Origin: Erysipelotrichaceae bacterium NK3D112
GTDB taxonomy: Bacteria; Bacillota_I; Bacilli_A; Erysipelotrichales; Erysipelotrichaceae
Assembly (NCBI GenBank): GCA_000701725.1
Contig: JNJQ01000012.1
Span: forward strand, 1 to 64,000
DNA length: 64,000 nucleotides
Reading direction: 5' to 3'
In this document: piece after piece, positions 8,734 through 16,258 of the stretch
How positions within the stretch are numbered: position 1 is the stretch's first letter
How the letters are laid out: each line of letters starts with the position of its first letter
Made by a program: the position numbers and the translations under genes
The notes under the pieces: model-generated
Database searches by the model: none
Seen by the model: only the letters and a program-made list of their open reading frames with translations
Told to the model about the DNA's origin: nothing

Positions 8734-10710
8734 CTAAGCGGATTTGGCGCCCTTCCCGGTTTTCTTTTCAGCCGGTTTCTTTTTCGCAGAAGCCTTTGCC
8801 TTCGCAGAGGCTTTCTTTTCTTCTGTTTTCAGAGCTTTCTTCGCGGCGGTCGTCTTCTTTCTGGCTTCCTTTTTCTTGTCCACCAGCAGGTAAATCGCCG
8901 TCCAGGGTGCAATCCGGATGTCAATCACATCCGCAAAGTGTGCATTTCCGTCAGGATTCTTCCTCGAAACTACCGGATTATAATTGCACATATTGCATCC
9001 ATCGTAAATATCTTTTTCAGAATTCAGAATTTCCGTATAGGTTCCTTCATAGGGAACCGGGATGGTGTAATTCTCATAGGATTGCGCCGTATTGTTCAGA
9101 ATACAGACGATCGCTTCCTTTTCATCCTCGCGGTAGAAACTGTAGACGCTCTGTTTCGCATTGTCTGCATCAATCCATGCAAATCCCTTTCCGTTCACGT
9201 AATCATCCTTGTACATGCACGGATGGGAAGTGTAAATACGGTTCAGATCGGTAAAGTATCTCATAAACGCATCATGACGCGGATAATCGAGCAGAAACCA
9301 ATCCAGTTCCTTATTTTCATCAAATTCACGGAAAGACGCAAGCTCATTGCCCATGAAATTCAGCTTTTTGCCCGGGTGGGCGAACATGTATGCATAAAGA
9401 TTTCTGACCTGCGAGAACTTCGCGTCATAATCTCCCCACATACGGTCAATAATGGTTTTCTTGCCGTGGACATTCTCATCATGGCTCAAAGGCAGCAGGA
9501 ATCTCTCGCTGTAGAAGTAAGCCATGGAGAAGGTCAGTTTGTTGTGATCCCAGATGCGGTAAAGCGGGTCGATGCTGTAATACTTGAGTGTATCGTTCAT
9601 CCAGCCGAGGTCCCATTTGTAGTCAAATCCGAGTCCGCCATCCAGCGTGCTCCAGGTGACTTTGGGGAAATCGGAACTGTCTTCGGCAATCAGCATGACC
9701 GACGGGAATGCCTGGGAAAGATACCAGTTCATCCGTCTCATGAAGGCCAGTGAGCCGTCATTGGTGCCGCGGTTGGAGTTGCCGCCCCAGTAGATCAGAT
9801 TGCTGACAGCGTCAATGCGGATGCCGTCAATGTGATAAACATCGCACCAGAAAGCTGCCGCAGACATCAGGAATGAGCGCACCTCCTCATTCCAGAGATC
9901 GAAATTCATGGTTCCCCACTGTGATTCCGCGTCATTCACATCCTTGTATTCATACAAAGGCTGACCGTCGAAATATCTCAGCCCGAACGCGTCCTTGACA
10001 AAATGCACAGGCACCATATCCATGATGATGCCGATGCCTTCTCTGTGGCATGCGTTGACAAATGAAGCAAACTCGGTCGGATTTCCATACCGGCTGGTCA
10101 CCGAATAATAGCCGCTGGCCTGATAGCCCCATGAACCGTCAAACGGATATTCATTGAGCGGCATCATTTCGATATGCGTGAAGCCTCTTTCCTTGACATA
10201 GGGAATCAGATGTTCCTCAAGTTTGCCATAGGTGAAGGGGAAGCCCTGATCCTTCATCCAGCCGCCGGCATAAACCTCATAAATGCTTACGGGGCGGTCG
10301 AAGTTCTTTGTTCTGTTTTTCATCCATGCCTGATCAGACCATGAAATATCGTTCAGATTGTATACCTTGGACGCATTCTCAGGACGTGTCTCACTGTAGA
10401 AAGCATACGGATCGGATTTATACAGTTTGTTTCCCTGCGCATCCTCAATCTGGTATTTATAGGATTCCCATTCCTTCACGCCGGGGATGAAAACACTCCA
10501 GATTCCGGTATAGCCGGTATTTGTCATATCAACCGGATTGTAGCCCCAGCCGGTGAAAGAACCGATCACGCTGACCTTTTTCGCATGAGGAGCATATACG
10601 GTAAAGCGAACTCCTTCGCCTCCCTCATATGAAAAATGCGCACCAAAAAACCGGTACGCATCAATACAGTGTCCTCTGTGAAAGCTGTCTATGATCTTCG
10701 CGTGGTCCAT
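8734..10710 (-). CDS. glgB: glycogen branching enzyme with a Lys/Ala-rich C-terminal tail
   Basis: This GH13 enzyme introduces alpha-1,6 branches into glycogen. A CBM48-like N-terminal domain (about residues 15-110, with VYAPHAKKVSVIG) precedes the barrel. The catalytic motifs are DGIRIDAVSN (nucleophile), LIAEDSS (acid/base) and LSHDENVHGK. The normal fold ends near residue 610 at TAIYLLVD. The last 48 or so residues are an extreme Lys/Ala-rich, low-complexity tail (for example KKASAKAKASAKKKPAEKK), much like histone H1 tails and not part of the family. The frame ends cleanly 27 bases before glgP, so the tail is not an obvious frameshift product. A good sigma-A promoter lies at 10777-10805. 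Confidence 0.95.
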   Translation of the reverse strand: MDHAKIIDSFHRGHCIDAYRFFGAHFSYEGGEGVRFTVYAPHAKKVSVIGSFTGWGYNPVDMTNTGYTGIWSVFIPGVKEWESYKYQIEDAQGNKLYKSDPYAFYSETRPENASKVYNLNDISWSDQAWMKNRTKNFDRPVSIYEVYAGGWMKDQGFPFTYGKLEEHLIPYVKERGFTHIEMMPLNEYPFDGSWGYQASGYYSVTSRYGNPTEFASFVNACHREGIGIIMDMVPVHFVKDAFGLRYFDGQPLYEYKDVNDAESQWGTMNFDLWNEEVRSFLMSAAAFWCDVYHIDGIRIDAVSNLIYWGGNSNRGTNDGSLAFMRRMNWYLSQAFPSVMLIAEDSSDFPKVTWSTLDGGLGFDYKWDLGWMNDTLKYYSIDPLYRIWDHNKLTFSMAYFYSERFLLPLSHDENVHGKKTIIDRMWGDYDAKFSQVRNLYAYMFAHPGKKLNFMGNELASFREFDENKELDWFLLDYPRHDAFMRYFTDLNRIYTSHPCMYKDDYVNGKGFAWIDADNAKQSVYSFYREDEKEAIVCILNNTAQSYENYTIPVPYEGTYTEILNSEKDIYDGCNMCNYNPVVSRKNPDGNAHFADVIDIRIAPWTAIYLLVDKKKEARKKTTAAKKALKTEEKKASAKAKASAKKKPAEKKTGKGAKSA

Positions 10711-10776
10711 ATGATCCTCCTGAAACCAAAATCGATGAAAATTGCACGATAAAAATCATCTCTTCCAAGCTGTCAA

Positions 10777-10805
10777 AGTATACCCCAAAATCGCAATAAT
10801 CTCAA
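10777..10805 (-). promoter_or_regulatory. promoter of the glgB-glgP-pulA operon
   Basis: On the minus strand TTGAGA (10800-10805) and TATACT (10777-10782) are separated by 17 bases, about 67 bases before the glgB ATG. This is one of the best sigma-A-type matches in the window. Confidence 0.75.
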
Positions 10806-10833
10806 TGTCTCCAAAGTAAAAAAACGTGAATTT

Positions 10834-10893
10834 ATGCATGCTTTTCATGCATGTCACGCATAATTTTGCATATCATGCATTGACGCATATGCG
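10834..10893. repeat. cluster of GCAT-containing hexamers upstream of the glgB promoter
   Basis: ATGCAT occurs at 10834, 10847 and 10875, with the variants ACGCAT (10856 and 10883) and TTGCAT (10866) between them, and a 10 bp palindrome CGCATATGCG at 10884-10893. The cluster lies 30-90 bases upstream of the glgB -35 element, where activators usually bind. No known operator was recognised. Confidence 0.4.
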
Positions 10894-10930
10894 AAAAATG
10901 CAGGTTTTCATTTACAATTTGGGAATTCAT

Positions 10931-10967
10931 AAAAAAATGAAAAGGCACCGCCGGTTATGGCGATGCC
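10931..10967 (-). terminator. terminator of the phosphoglucomutase gene
   Basis: The arms at 10944-10952 and 10959-10967 give a 9 bp stem (one G-U pair) and 6-base loop on the minus strand, followed by TTTTCATTTTTTT, about 20 bases after the gene's stop codon. Confidence 0.8.
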
Positions 10968-10987
10968 CTGAATTAATTTTTTTCAGA

Positions 10988-12670
10988 TCAGGAAAGGATC
11001 GGTTTGCAGGCTTCCGCAAGCGCATCCTTTTCAGCCTGGGCCTCAGCGAGGTCCTTGCCGAGGGTTGTGAAGTATGTCTTGACCTTCGGTTCTGTTCCGG
11101 AAGGACGAACGATAACGGTAGCGCCGTCCTCGAGGCTGTAAATCAGAACATTGGCCTTGGGCAGACCTGTTTCCTCAGGCTTGAGGTAGTCTGTGACCTT
11201 GACGACAGCCTTGCCTGCGAACTCGGTAGGCGGAGTTGTACGCAGACCTTCCATGATGGAAGCCATCTTGTCCATACCGGAGAGTCCCGGGAACTCGAAG
11301 CTGTCAACCTTGTTCAGGTAACGGCCGTACTGCGCATAGATTTCTTCCAGTCTCTGCTTGATGGAGGAACCGATGCTTCTGTAGTAAGCAGCCATTTCGC
11401 AGATCAGCATGGAGCCGATGACCGCGTCCTTGTCACGGACATACGGTCCTGCCAGATAGCCGTAGCTCTCTTCGAAACCGAAGATGAATCTGTCAACTTC
11501 GCCTGCTGCTTCCAGCTGTGCGATCTGATCGCCGATCCACTTGAAGCCGGTCAGTGTGTGACGCAGCTCAACACCGTAGTGCTCCGCAACCTTGTCGGCC
11601 AGCGGTGTGGAAACGATGGACATGACAGCAACGGGTTTTTCAGGCATTGTGCCCTTTTCGATTCTGCCTGCGCAGATGTAATCCAGCAGCAGAACACCCA
11701 TTTCGTTACCGGAAACCAGTTCATATGAGCCGTCCGGACACTTCATGGCGATACCGACACGGTCAGCGTCAGGGTCAGTCGCCAGCATCAGATCAGCGCC
11801 GACTTCCTTCGCCAGTTCGAGGCCCTTCTGCAGAGCTTCGAAGATTTCAGGGTTCGGATACGGGCAGGTTGTGAAGTAGCCGTTGGGATATTCCTGCTCG
11901 GGAACGATGGTGATGTCGGTGATGCCCATATCATTGAGGACATGAGTAACCGGAACAAGACCTGTGCCGTTGAGCGGTGAGTAGACAAGCTTGAGTCCTG
12001 CTGTCTTGCAGAGGCCCGGTCTGACCTGTCTGGCTTCGATTGCCTTGTAGAATTCATCGAGGCAGTCCGGTCCGACGAACTTGATCAGGCCCTTTTCAAC
12101 GCCTTCCGCAAAGGAGATGAACTTGGCGCCGTTGAGAACGTCTGTCTTCTGGATGGAATCATAAACAATCGCAGCCGCGTCGTCTGTCATCTGGCAGCCG
12201 TCCGGTCCATAAGCCTTGAAGCCGTTGTACTTGGCAGGGTTATGGGAAGCGGTGATCATGATACCTGCGTTGCAGTTATAGTAACGTGTCGCGAAGCTGA
12301 GTGCGGGAACAGGCATCAGCTCATCATAGATTCTGACATTGATGCCGTTGGCAGCCAGAACGCTTGCCGCATCTCTTGCGAACTTCCAGCCCTTGAGACG
12401 GCTGTCATAGCTGATTGCGACAGTCTGTGTGCCGCCCTGTGTGAGAACCCAGTCAGCGACACCCTGTGTTGCCTGTCTGACAACCCAGATGTTCATTCTG
12501 TTTGTGCCCGCGCCGAGTGTTCCGCGCAGTCCGGCTGTGCCGAATTTCAGAGCAACCGCAAATCTTTCCTTGATCTCATCATCATTGTCTTTGATGCTGA
12601 GCAGTTCGGGTTTCAGATCGCAGTCTTCCAGATCTGCTTCGAGCCAGCGTTTATACTCATCAAGATACAT
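10988..12670 (-). CDS. pgcA: phosphoglucomutase / phosphomannomutase (alpha-D-phosphohexomutase)
   Basis: The enzyme interconverts glucose 1-phosphate and glucose 6-phosphate, linking glycogen phosphorolysis to glycolysis and sugar nucleotide supply. The phosphoserine loop TASHNPAKYNG is near residue 140, the metal loop ATDPDADRVG near residue 305, and the C-terminal phosphate-binding loop VRPSGTEPK near residue 525; all are intact. The 560-residue length fits the Bacillota PgcA type. I chose the ATG at 12670, about ten bases behind GAAAGGAAAGG; an in-frame TTG three codons earlier abuts that site and is less likely. The gene sits between the ptsH terminator and its own, and the promoter is not clear (a GATAAT lies near 12690). 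Confidence 0.95.
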   Translation of the reverse strand: MYLDEYKRWLEADLEDCDLKPELLSIKDNDDEIKERFAVALKFGTAGLRGTLGAGTNRMNIWVVRQATQGVADWVLTQGGTQTVAISYDSRLKGWKFARDAASVLAANGINVRIYDELMPVPALSFATRYYNCNAGIMITASHNPAKYNGFKAYGPDGCQMTDDAAAIVYDSIQKTDVLNGAKFISFAEGVEKGLIKFVGPDCLDEFYKAIEARQVRPGLCKTAGLKLVYSPLNGTGLVPVTHVLNDMGITDITIVPEQEYPNGYFTTCPYPNPEIFEALQKGLELAKEVGADLMLATDPDADRVGIAMKCPDGSYELVSGNEMGVLLLDYICAGRIEKGTMPEKPVAVMSIVSTPLADKVAEHYGVELRHTLTGFKWIGDQIAQLEAAGEVDRFIFGFEESYGYLAGPYVRDKDAVIGSMLICEMAAYYRSIGSSIKQRLEEIYAQYGRYLNKVDSFEFPGLSGMDKMASIMEGLRTTPPTEFAGKAVVKVTDYLKPEETGLPKANVLIYSLEDGATVIVRPSGTEPKVKTYFTTLGKDLAEAQAEKDALAEACKPILS

Positions 12671-12714
12671 TGTTTTCAACCTTTCCTTTCAAAATTATCA
12701 CAATAATGCATTTT

Positions 12715-12745
12715 GTTAAAAAAGGAGACGCTCAGAGCGTCTCCC
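12715..12745 (-). terminator. strong terminator of ptsH
   Basis: GGAGACGCT and AGCGTCTCC (12724-12744) form a 9 bp stem with a 3-base loop, followed on the minus strand by TTTTTT. It lies 20 bases after ptsH. Confidence 0.9.
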
Positions 12746-12764
12746 TTTTGTGCGTCAACTTTAA

Positions 12765-13031
12765 TTAAGCGATGACTTTCTGAGCACGAAGAACATCTTC
12801 GATTGTCTGAACAGCGACATCCTCGTCTTCACCCTCACAGGAGACTGTGATTTCGGACTGTGTCGGAATGCCCAGGGACATAACGCCCATGATGGACTTC
12901 ATGTTGACTGTACGGCCCTTGTAGGAAACCTTGACTTCACTCTTAAACTTGCTTGCTGCATTGACTGCAACTGTAGCAGGACGTGCGTGTAATCCGACCG
13001 GGTCAATAACTGTTACTGAAATCTCTTTCAT
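12765..13031 (-). CDS. ptsH: phosphocarrier protein HPr
   Basis: HPr passes phosphate from enzyme I to PTS EIIA proteins and, when phosphorylated on serine, acts as corepressor with CcpA. The active His15 lies in GLHARPA (residues 13-19) and the regulatory Ser46 in MKSIMGV, the site used by HPr kinase in Bacillota. The length of 88 residues is normal. GGAGG precedes the ATG. Here it is monocistronic, between malQ and the phosphoglucomutase gene rather than beside ptsI, which is not in the window. A cre-like site lies at 13088-13101, so its own expression may respond to the pathway it controls. Confidence 0.98.
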   Translation of the reverse strand: MKEISVTVIDPVGLHARPATVAVNAASKFKSEVKVSYKGRTVNMKSIMGVMSLGIPTQSEITVSCEGEDEDVAVQTIEDVLRAQKVIA

Positions 13032-13087
13032 TATTAATTTACCTCCACTGATTGACTAAATGTATTTTATAACATCATGCCTGAACC

Positions 13088-13101
13088 CGCAAGCGGTTAC
13101 A
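13088..13101 (-). promoter_or_regulatory. cre-like site upstream of ptsH
   Basis: On the minus strand TGTAACCGCTTGCG resembles the CcpA box TGWAANCGNTNNCA, differing at the last base. It lies about 57 bases before the ptsH ATG, close to where a -35 would be for the TTATAAAAT near 13060. No site is seen directly at malQ. Confidence 0.45.
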
Positions 13102-13161
13102 TTTTTTTCTTAATAAGTGCTGCGGGATTTGCTTTTTCCTGAATTGTATGGTCCGGCTGCT

Positions 13162-14676
13162 TCAATCCGCGCACTTTTCTTTGATTCCCCAGTTATAACG
13201 GCAGTACAGAAGCATTTTTTCCTTCAGCTTCGCACTGATTTCAGGATCAAAGCATCCCGGCAGTGCACGCCATGTCCATGCCGGCTGCTTGCCGGAAGGA
13301 TCATTGAAACGGGCTTTGGAGTCAAGTTCCAGAAGGTCCTGCATCTGCACGATGGCAAGATCGGACTGGCAGCTGTATACAGCCCTGAGCATACCCCAGG
13401 TGAAGCCTTCCTCTTTGTTGAGGCCGAGATACTTTGCGGCCCGCTCGATTCTGCCCTTGTTTTCCTTTGCCTCTTTCCAGCCGATCAGGGTGTCATTGTC
13501 ATGGGTTCCGGTATAGACAACGGAATTCTTCTCATACTGGAACGGCATATAATATCCGCCCGGATCATTGGGATCAAAGGCATACTGGATGATCTTCATG
13601 CCCGGCTGGCCGCTTTCTTTGACTAACGCCTTCAGCTCATCGGTGAGCTGGCCGAGATCTTCGAGGATCAATTGCTTGCCGCCAAGTCTTTCTTCCATCT
13701 TGCGGAACACGTCCAGACCCGGTCCCTGGCGCCAGTGGCCGTTTGAGGCATCGGGATCATTTGCCGGAACAGCAAAGTAGGAAAGATAGCCCTGGAAATG
13801 GTCGATGCGGATCACATCAAAAATGCGTGACATATAATCAACCCTTCTGATCCACCAGTCATATCCGGTATTGCGCAGATGATCCCAGCTGATCAGCGGA
13901 TTGCCCCACTTCTGGCCTTTGGGGTGGGCCCCATCCGGTCCGAAACCCGAAACATAGACCATATTGTTGTTCTGATCCATTTCGAAGGCTTCCGGATGAG
14001 ACCACACATCGATGGAGTCGGCGGCGATATAGAAAGGCAGGTCGCCGATGATTTTAATGCCTCTTTTTGCGGCGTAGTTCTTGATTTTCATCAGCTGGGT
14101 GTAGAAGAAATACTGCACCCTCTGCCAGAAGATGACATCCTCGGCGAGCTCTTCCGCCTTGCGGGCGGTTTCCCAGCTGTCGTGTCTGCGCAGTTCCTGC
14201 GGCCACTTCTGCCACGGTTCCCCTTTCATGGCTGTCTTGATGGCCATGAAAACCGCATAGTCTTTCAGCCAGTCCTTTTCTCTTTCGGCAAAGTCAAAAT
14301 ATTCCTGCGGATGGAGCAGTGGCAGTCTGTCTGCCGCAAGCTTCAGCACTTTATTGCGTTCATTGTAAAGCAGTCCGTAATCAACGGCATCCTTGTGTTT
14401 CTGCCATTTGACAGCTGTGACTTCCTCTTTTTTCAGCAGGCCCTGGTCAATCAGTTCATCCAGATCAATCAGATAGGTGCTTCCCGCATAGGATGAAAGC
14501 GCCTGGTACGGCGAATTGCCGTAACCGGTCGGTCCCAGCGGCAGCATCTGCCAGTAGGTCTGGCCTGCGTCAGCCAGAAAGTCAATAAAATCTTGTGCGG
14601 CTTTGCCCAGTGTTCCGACTCCGTACGGAGATGGAAGGGATGTTACGGGCATCAGCACGCCTGCACTGCGAATCAT
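13162..14676 (-). CDS. malQ: 4-alpha-glucanotransferase (amylomaltase)
   Basis: This GH77 enzyme disproportionates maltodextrins, joining short glucans into substrates for phosphorylase. It begins RSAGVLMPVTSLPSPYGVG, the typical GH77 N-terminus, with LPLGPTGYGNSPYQ after it. The catalytic triad is seen in VIRIDHFQGY (nucleophile Asp), LILEDLGQ (Glu) and GTHDNDT (Asp). Length 504 fits the bacterial family. GGGGGA seven bases before the ATG at 14676 sets the start; an in-frame TTG two codons earlier is unlikely. It belongs with glgB, glgP, pulA and the phosphohexomutase in an intracellular glucan cycle, though it appears to be a separate transcript. Confidence 0.96.
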   Translation of the reverse strand: MIRSAGVLMPVTSLPSPYGVGTLGKAAQDFIDFLADAGQTYWQMLPLGPTGYGNSPYQALSSYAGSTYLIDLDELIDQGLLKKEEVTAVKWQKHKDAVDYGLLYNERNKVLKLAADRLPLLHPQEYFDFAEREKDWLKDYAVFMAIKTAMKGEPWQKWPQELRRHDSWETARKAEELAEDVIFWQRVQYFFYTQLMKIKNYAAKRGIKIIGDLPFYIAADSIDVWSHPEAFEMDQNNNMVYVSGFGPDGAHPKGQKWGNPLISWDHLRNTGYDWWIRRVDYMSRIFDVIRIDHFQGYLSYFAVPANDPDASNGHWRQGPGLDVFRKMEERLGGKQLILEDLGQLTDELKALVKESGQPGMKIIQYAFDPNDPGGYYMPFQYEKNSVVYTGTHDNDTLIGWKEAKENKGRIERAAKYLGLNKEEGFTWGMLRAVYSCQSDLAIVQMQDLLELDSKARFNDPSGKQPAWTWRALPGCFDPEISAKLKEKMLLYCRYNWGIKEKCAD

Positions 14677-14701
14677 AATCAAATCCCCCTAAACAGATAA
14701 C

Positions 14702-14730
14702 ATTGTACCAAAAAAGACAGACTGTATAAA
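14702..14730 (-). promoter_or_regulatory. candidate malQ promoter overlapping the rlmH terminator
   Basis: On the minus strand TTTATA and TACAAT are separated by 17 bases. The -35 lies in the terminator loop, so the rlmH terminator and malQ promoter share sequence. The -35 match is weak. Confidence 0.35.
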
Positions 14731-14737
14731 TCTGTCT
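14710..14737 (-). terminator. terminator of the yybS-rlmH operon
   Basis: AGACAGA (14715-14721) and TCTGTCT (14731-14737) pair around a 9-base loop, followed on the minus strand by TTTTT. It begins one base after the rlmH stop codon and ends the eight-gene operon. Confidence 0.9.
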
Positions 14738-14738
14738 C

Positions 14739-15215
14739 TTATTTGTGATACGGTTCATTCCGTCTGATCCGGAAGGAACGGTAAATCTGTTCCAGCACGA
14801 TGATCCGGCAAAGCTGATGCGGAAAGGTTCCGCTGGAGAGTTTCCAGCGCAGATCCGCCCGCTGAATCAGCTGCGGACTGAGTCCGAGCGAGCCGCCGAT
14901 CACAAAATCGATCCGGTTATGCGATGTGTTGTAAAGTGTTTCCATCTTCTCGGCAAGCGCTTCGGAGGTGAATTCCTTGCCCGCCAGATCCAGCAGAATC
15001 ACATAGTCATCGTCCCTGATCTGTTTCAGAAGACGTTCGCCCTCGATCTGCTTGACCTGTTCGTTTTCAGCGGCGGAGTTGCTTTCCGGCGCCTTTTCAT
15101 CGGCTGTTTCGATGATCTCAATGCGGTCATAGGGACTGATTCTCTTTGTGTAATCATCAATCCCGTCTTTCATCCAGCCCTTCTTCACCTTGCCGCAGGC
15201 GATTATTCTGATCAC
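14739..15215 (-). CDS. rlmH: 23S rRNA (pseudouridine1915-N3)-methyltransferase RlmH
   Basis: RlmH is a small SPOUT methyltransferase that modifies pseudouridine 1915 in helix 69 of 23S rRNA, using S-adenosylmethionine. The SAM-binding knot is visible in DFVIGGSLGLS (about residue 105) and the conserved C-terminus reads FPHQLCRIIVLEQIYRSFRI and ends with YHK. The 158-residue length is normal. Its start overlaps the upstream htrA-like gene by four bases. Location behind walJ and an htrA-type gene is the usual Bacillota arrangement. Confidence 0.98.
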   Translation of the reverse strand: MIRIIACGKVKKGWMKDGIDDYTKRISPYDRIEIIETADEKAPESNSAAENEQVKQIEGERLLKQIRDDDYVILLDLAGKEFTSEALAEKMETLYNTSHNRIDFVIGGSLGLSPQLIQRADLRWKLSSGTFPHQLCRIIVLEQIYRSFRIRRNEPYHK

Positions 15216-16258
15216 TGCAGAATCACGCTCACTTCCTTTGTTTCATTGTTGCGCAGAATGCTGAAATGCACTTCATCACCGGGCTGATGTTCATATAGCT
15301 CCTGCATCAGAACGGATTCATCGCTTAATTGCACGGTGTCCATGCTCATGAGGATATCGCCTTCCTCAAGAATGTCGATTACAGGTGAATTCTCCGCGAT
15401 GTATGTCACCATCACGCCGGAAGTCACATCCAGCTTGATGTTCCGCTCGCTCTTTTCATATGCGCGCATGGAGCTGACACTGCGCACGGTCACGGAGAGT
15501 GAACCTCTTATGACTTCGCGGGTTTCCTTCATTTCGTCATATAGGATTTTCAGCTCATTGGAGCAGATGGCGCTGCCCATTCTGTCGCCGCCATAGGAGC
15601 GGGTGATCATCATGCCGATCATCTGACCGCCGATATTGAGCACAGGACCGCCCATCATCTCGCCGGTCACATTGCCGTCAAAATCGATCGTGGTCGCAAA
15701 CCAGGAGCTTCCCGCAAGAATTCTGCGCTGGGAAGGTCTTGATACAATGCCGTAGCTCATTGGCGCGCTCTGGCTCAGCGGACTGCGCCCGCCCAATACT
15801 GCCGCGTATTCGCCCTGTCTGACAAGGGAGCTGCTCGCGATGCGGATCAATGACACTTCGAAGGACGGATTGACTCTGAGCAGACAGACACCGGTGTCCT
15901 CATCGCCTGCCACATATTCCGCCTCCACCGATGCGGAGCTGTCGAAAATCACTCTGACGCCCTCTTCGTCATAGCCGCTCTGATCGCATGTGAGCACATA
16001 GACGCCGCTGTCGTCACGGGCATAAACGATGCCGCTGGTGATGTGGCGGATGCCGCTGGTCCAGGTTTCGACGGTGACGATGGAGCTTCTGACATCCTCC
16101 GCCATTTCGGAAAGGTCATTGGAATAGTCCACCACAACGCTTTCGGGCTCGCTTCCGCTGTTTTCGCGGGGCTGTTTCGGATCATTGAAGATGAAATAAG
16201 TCAGGGCCGCATTCCAGAGCAGCAGTCCAGCTAACACTGCCAGCATCCATTTTTTCAT
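15212..16258 (-). CDS. HtrA/DegP-family protein without catalytic residues (pseudoprotease) with PDZ domain
   Basis: An N-terminal membrane anchor (residues 4-24) precedes a trypsin-like domain (about 45-235) and a PDZ domain (about 270-348, with PVIDILEEGDILMSMDTV). It sits at the htrA position between walJ and rlmH. The fold-specific landmarks are there, but the catalytic ones are not. Where HtrA has TNNHV this protein has LTCDQSG (89-95), where it has TDLAVL this has TGVCLL (122-127), and where it has GNSGGP this has GEMMGGP (199-205). His, Asp and Ser are therefore all replaced. An extracytoplasmic scaffold or sensor is more likely than a protease. AAAGGA before the ATG at 16258 fixes the start, which overlaps walJ by 77 bases. 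Confidence 0.85.
   Translation of the reverse strand: MKKWMLAVLAGLLLWNAALTYFIFNDPKQPRENSGSEPESVVVDYSNDLSEMAEDVRSSIVTVETWTSGIRHITSGIVYARDDSGVYVLTCDQSGYDEEGVRVIFDSSASVEAEYVAGDEDTGVCLLRVNPSFEVSLIRIASSSLVRQGEYAAVLGGRSPLSQSAPMSYGIVSRPSQRRILAGSSWFATTIDFDGNVTGEMMGGPVLNIGGQMIGMMITRSYGGDRMGSAICSNELKILYDEMKETREVIRGSLSVTVRSVSSMRAYEKSERNIKLDVTSGVMVTYIAENSPVIDILEEGDILMSMDTVQLSDESVLMQELYEHQPGDEVHFSILRNNETKEVSVILQ

Noticed and set aside
8734-8880. The lysine-rich GlgB tail as a frameshift artefact.
   Set aside because: The frame stays open with lysine and alanine codons, ends cleanly and is followed 27 bases later by glgP with its own ribosome site. It is kept as a real tail, with comparison to relatives still needed.
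6268-9753. Long plus-strand frames antisense to glgP and glgB.
   Set aside because: They are shadows of the conserved glucan enzymes on the other strand, without ribosome sites or protein-like composition.
13105-13180. A long-range stem between the end of malQ and the ptsH upstream region as a malQ terminator.
   Set aside because: The pairing (AAGTGC with GCACTT and flanking bases) has bulges, a loop of about 35 bases and no U-run.
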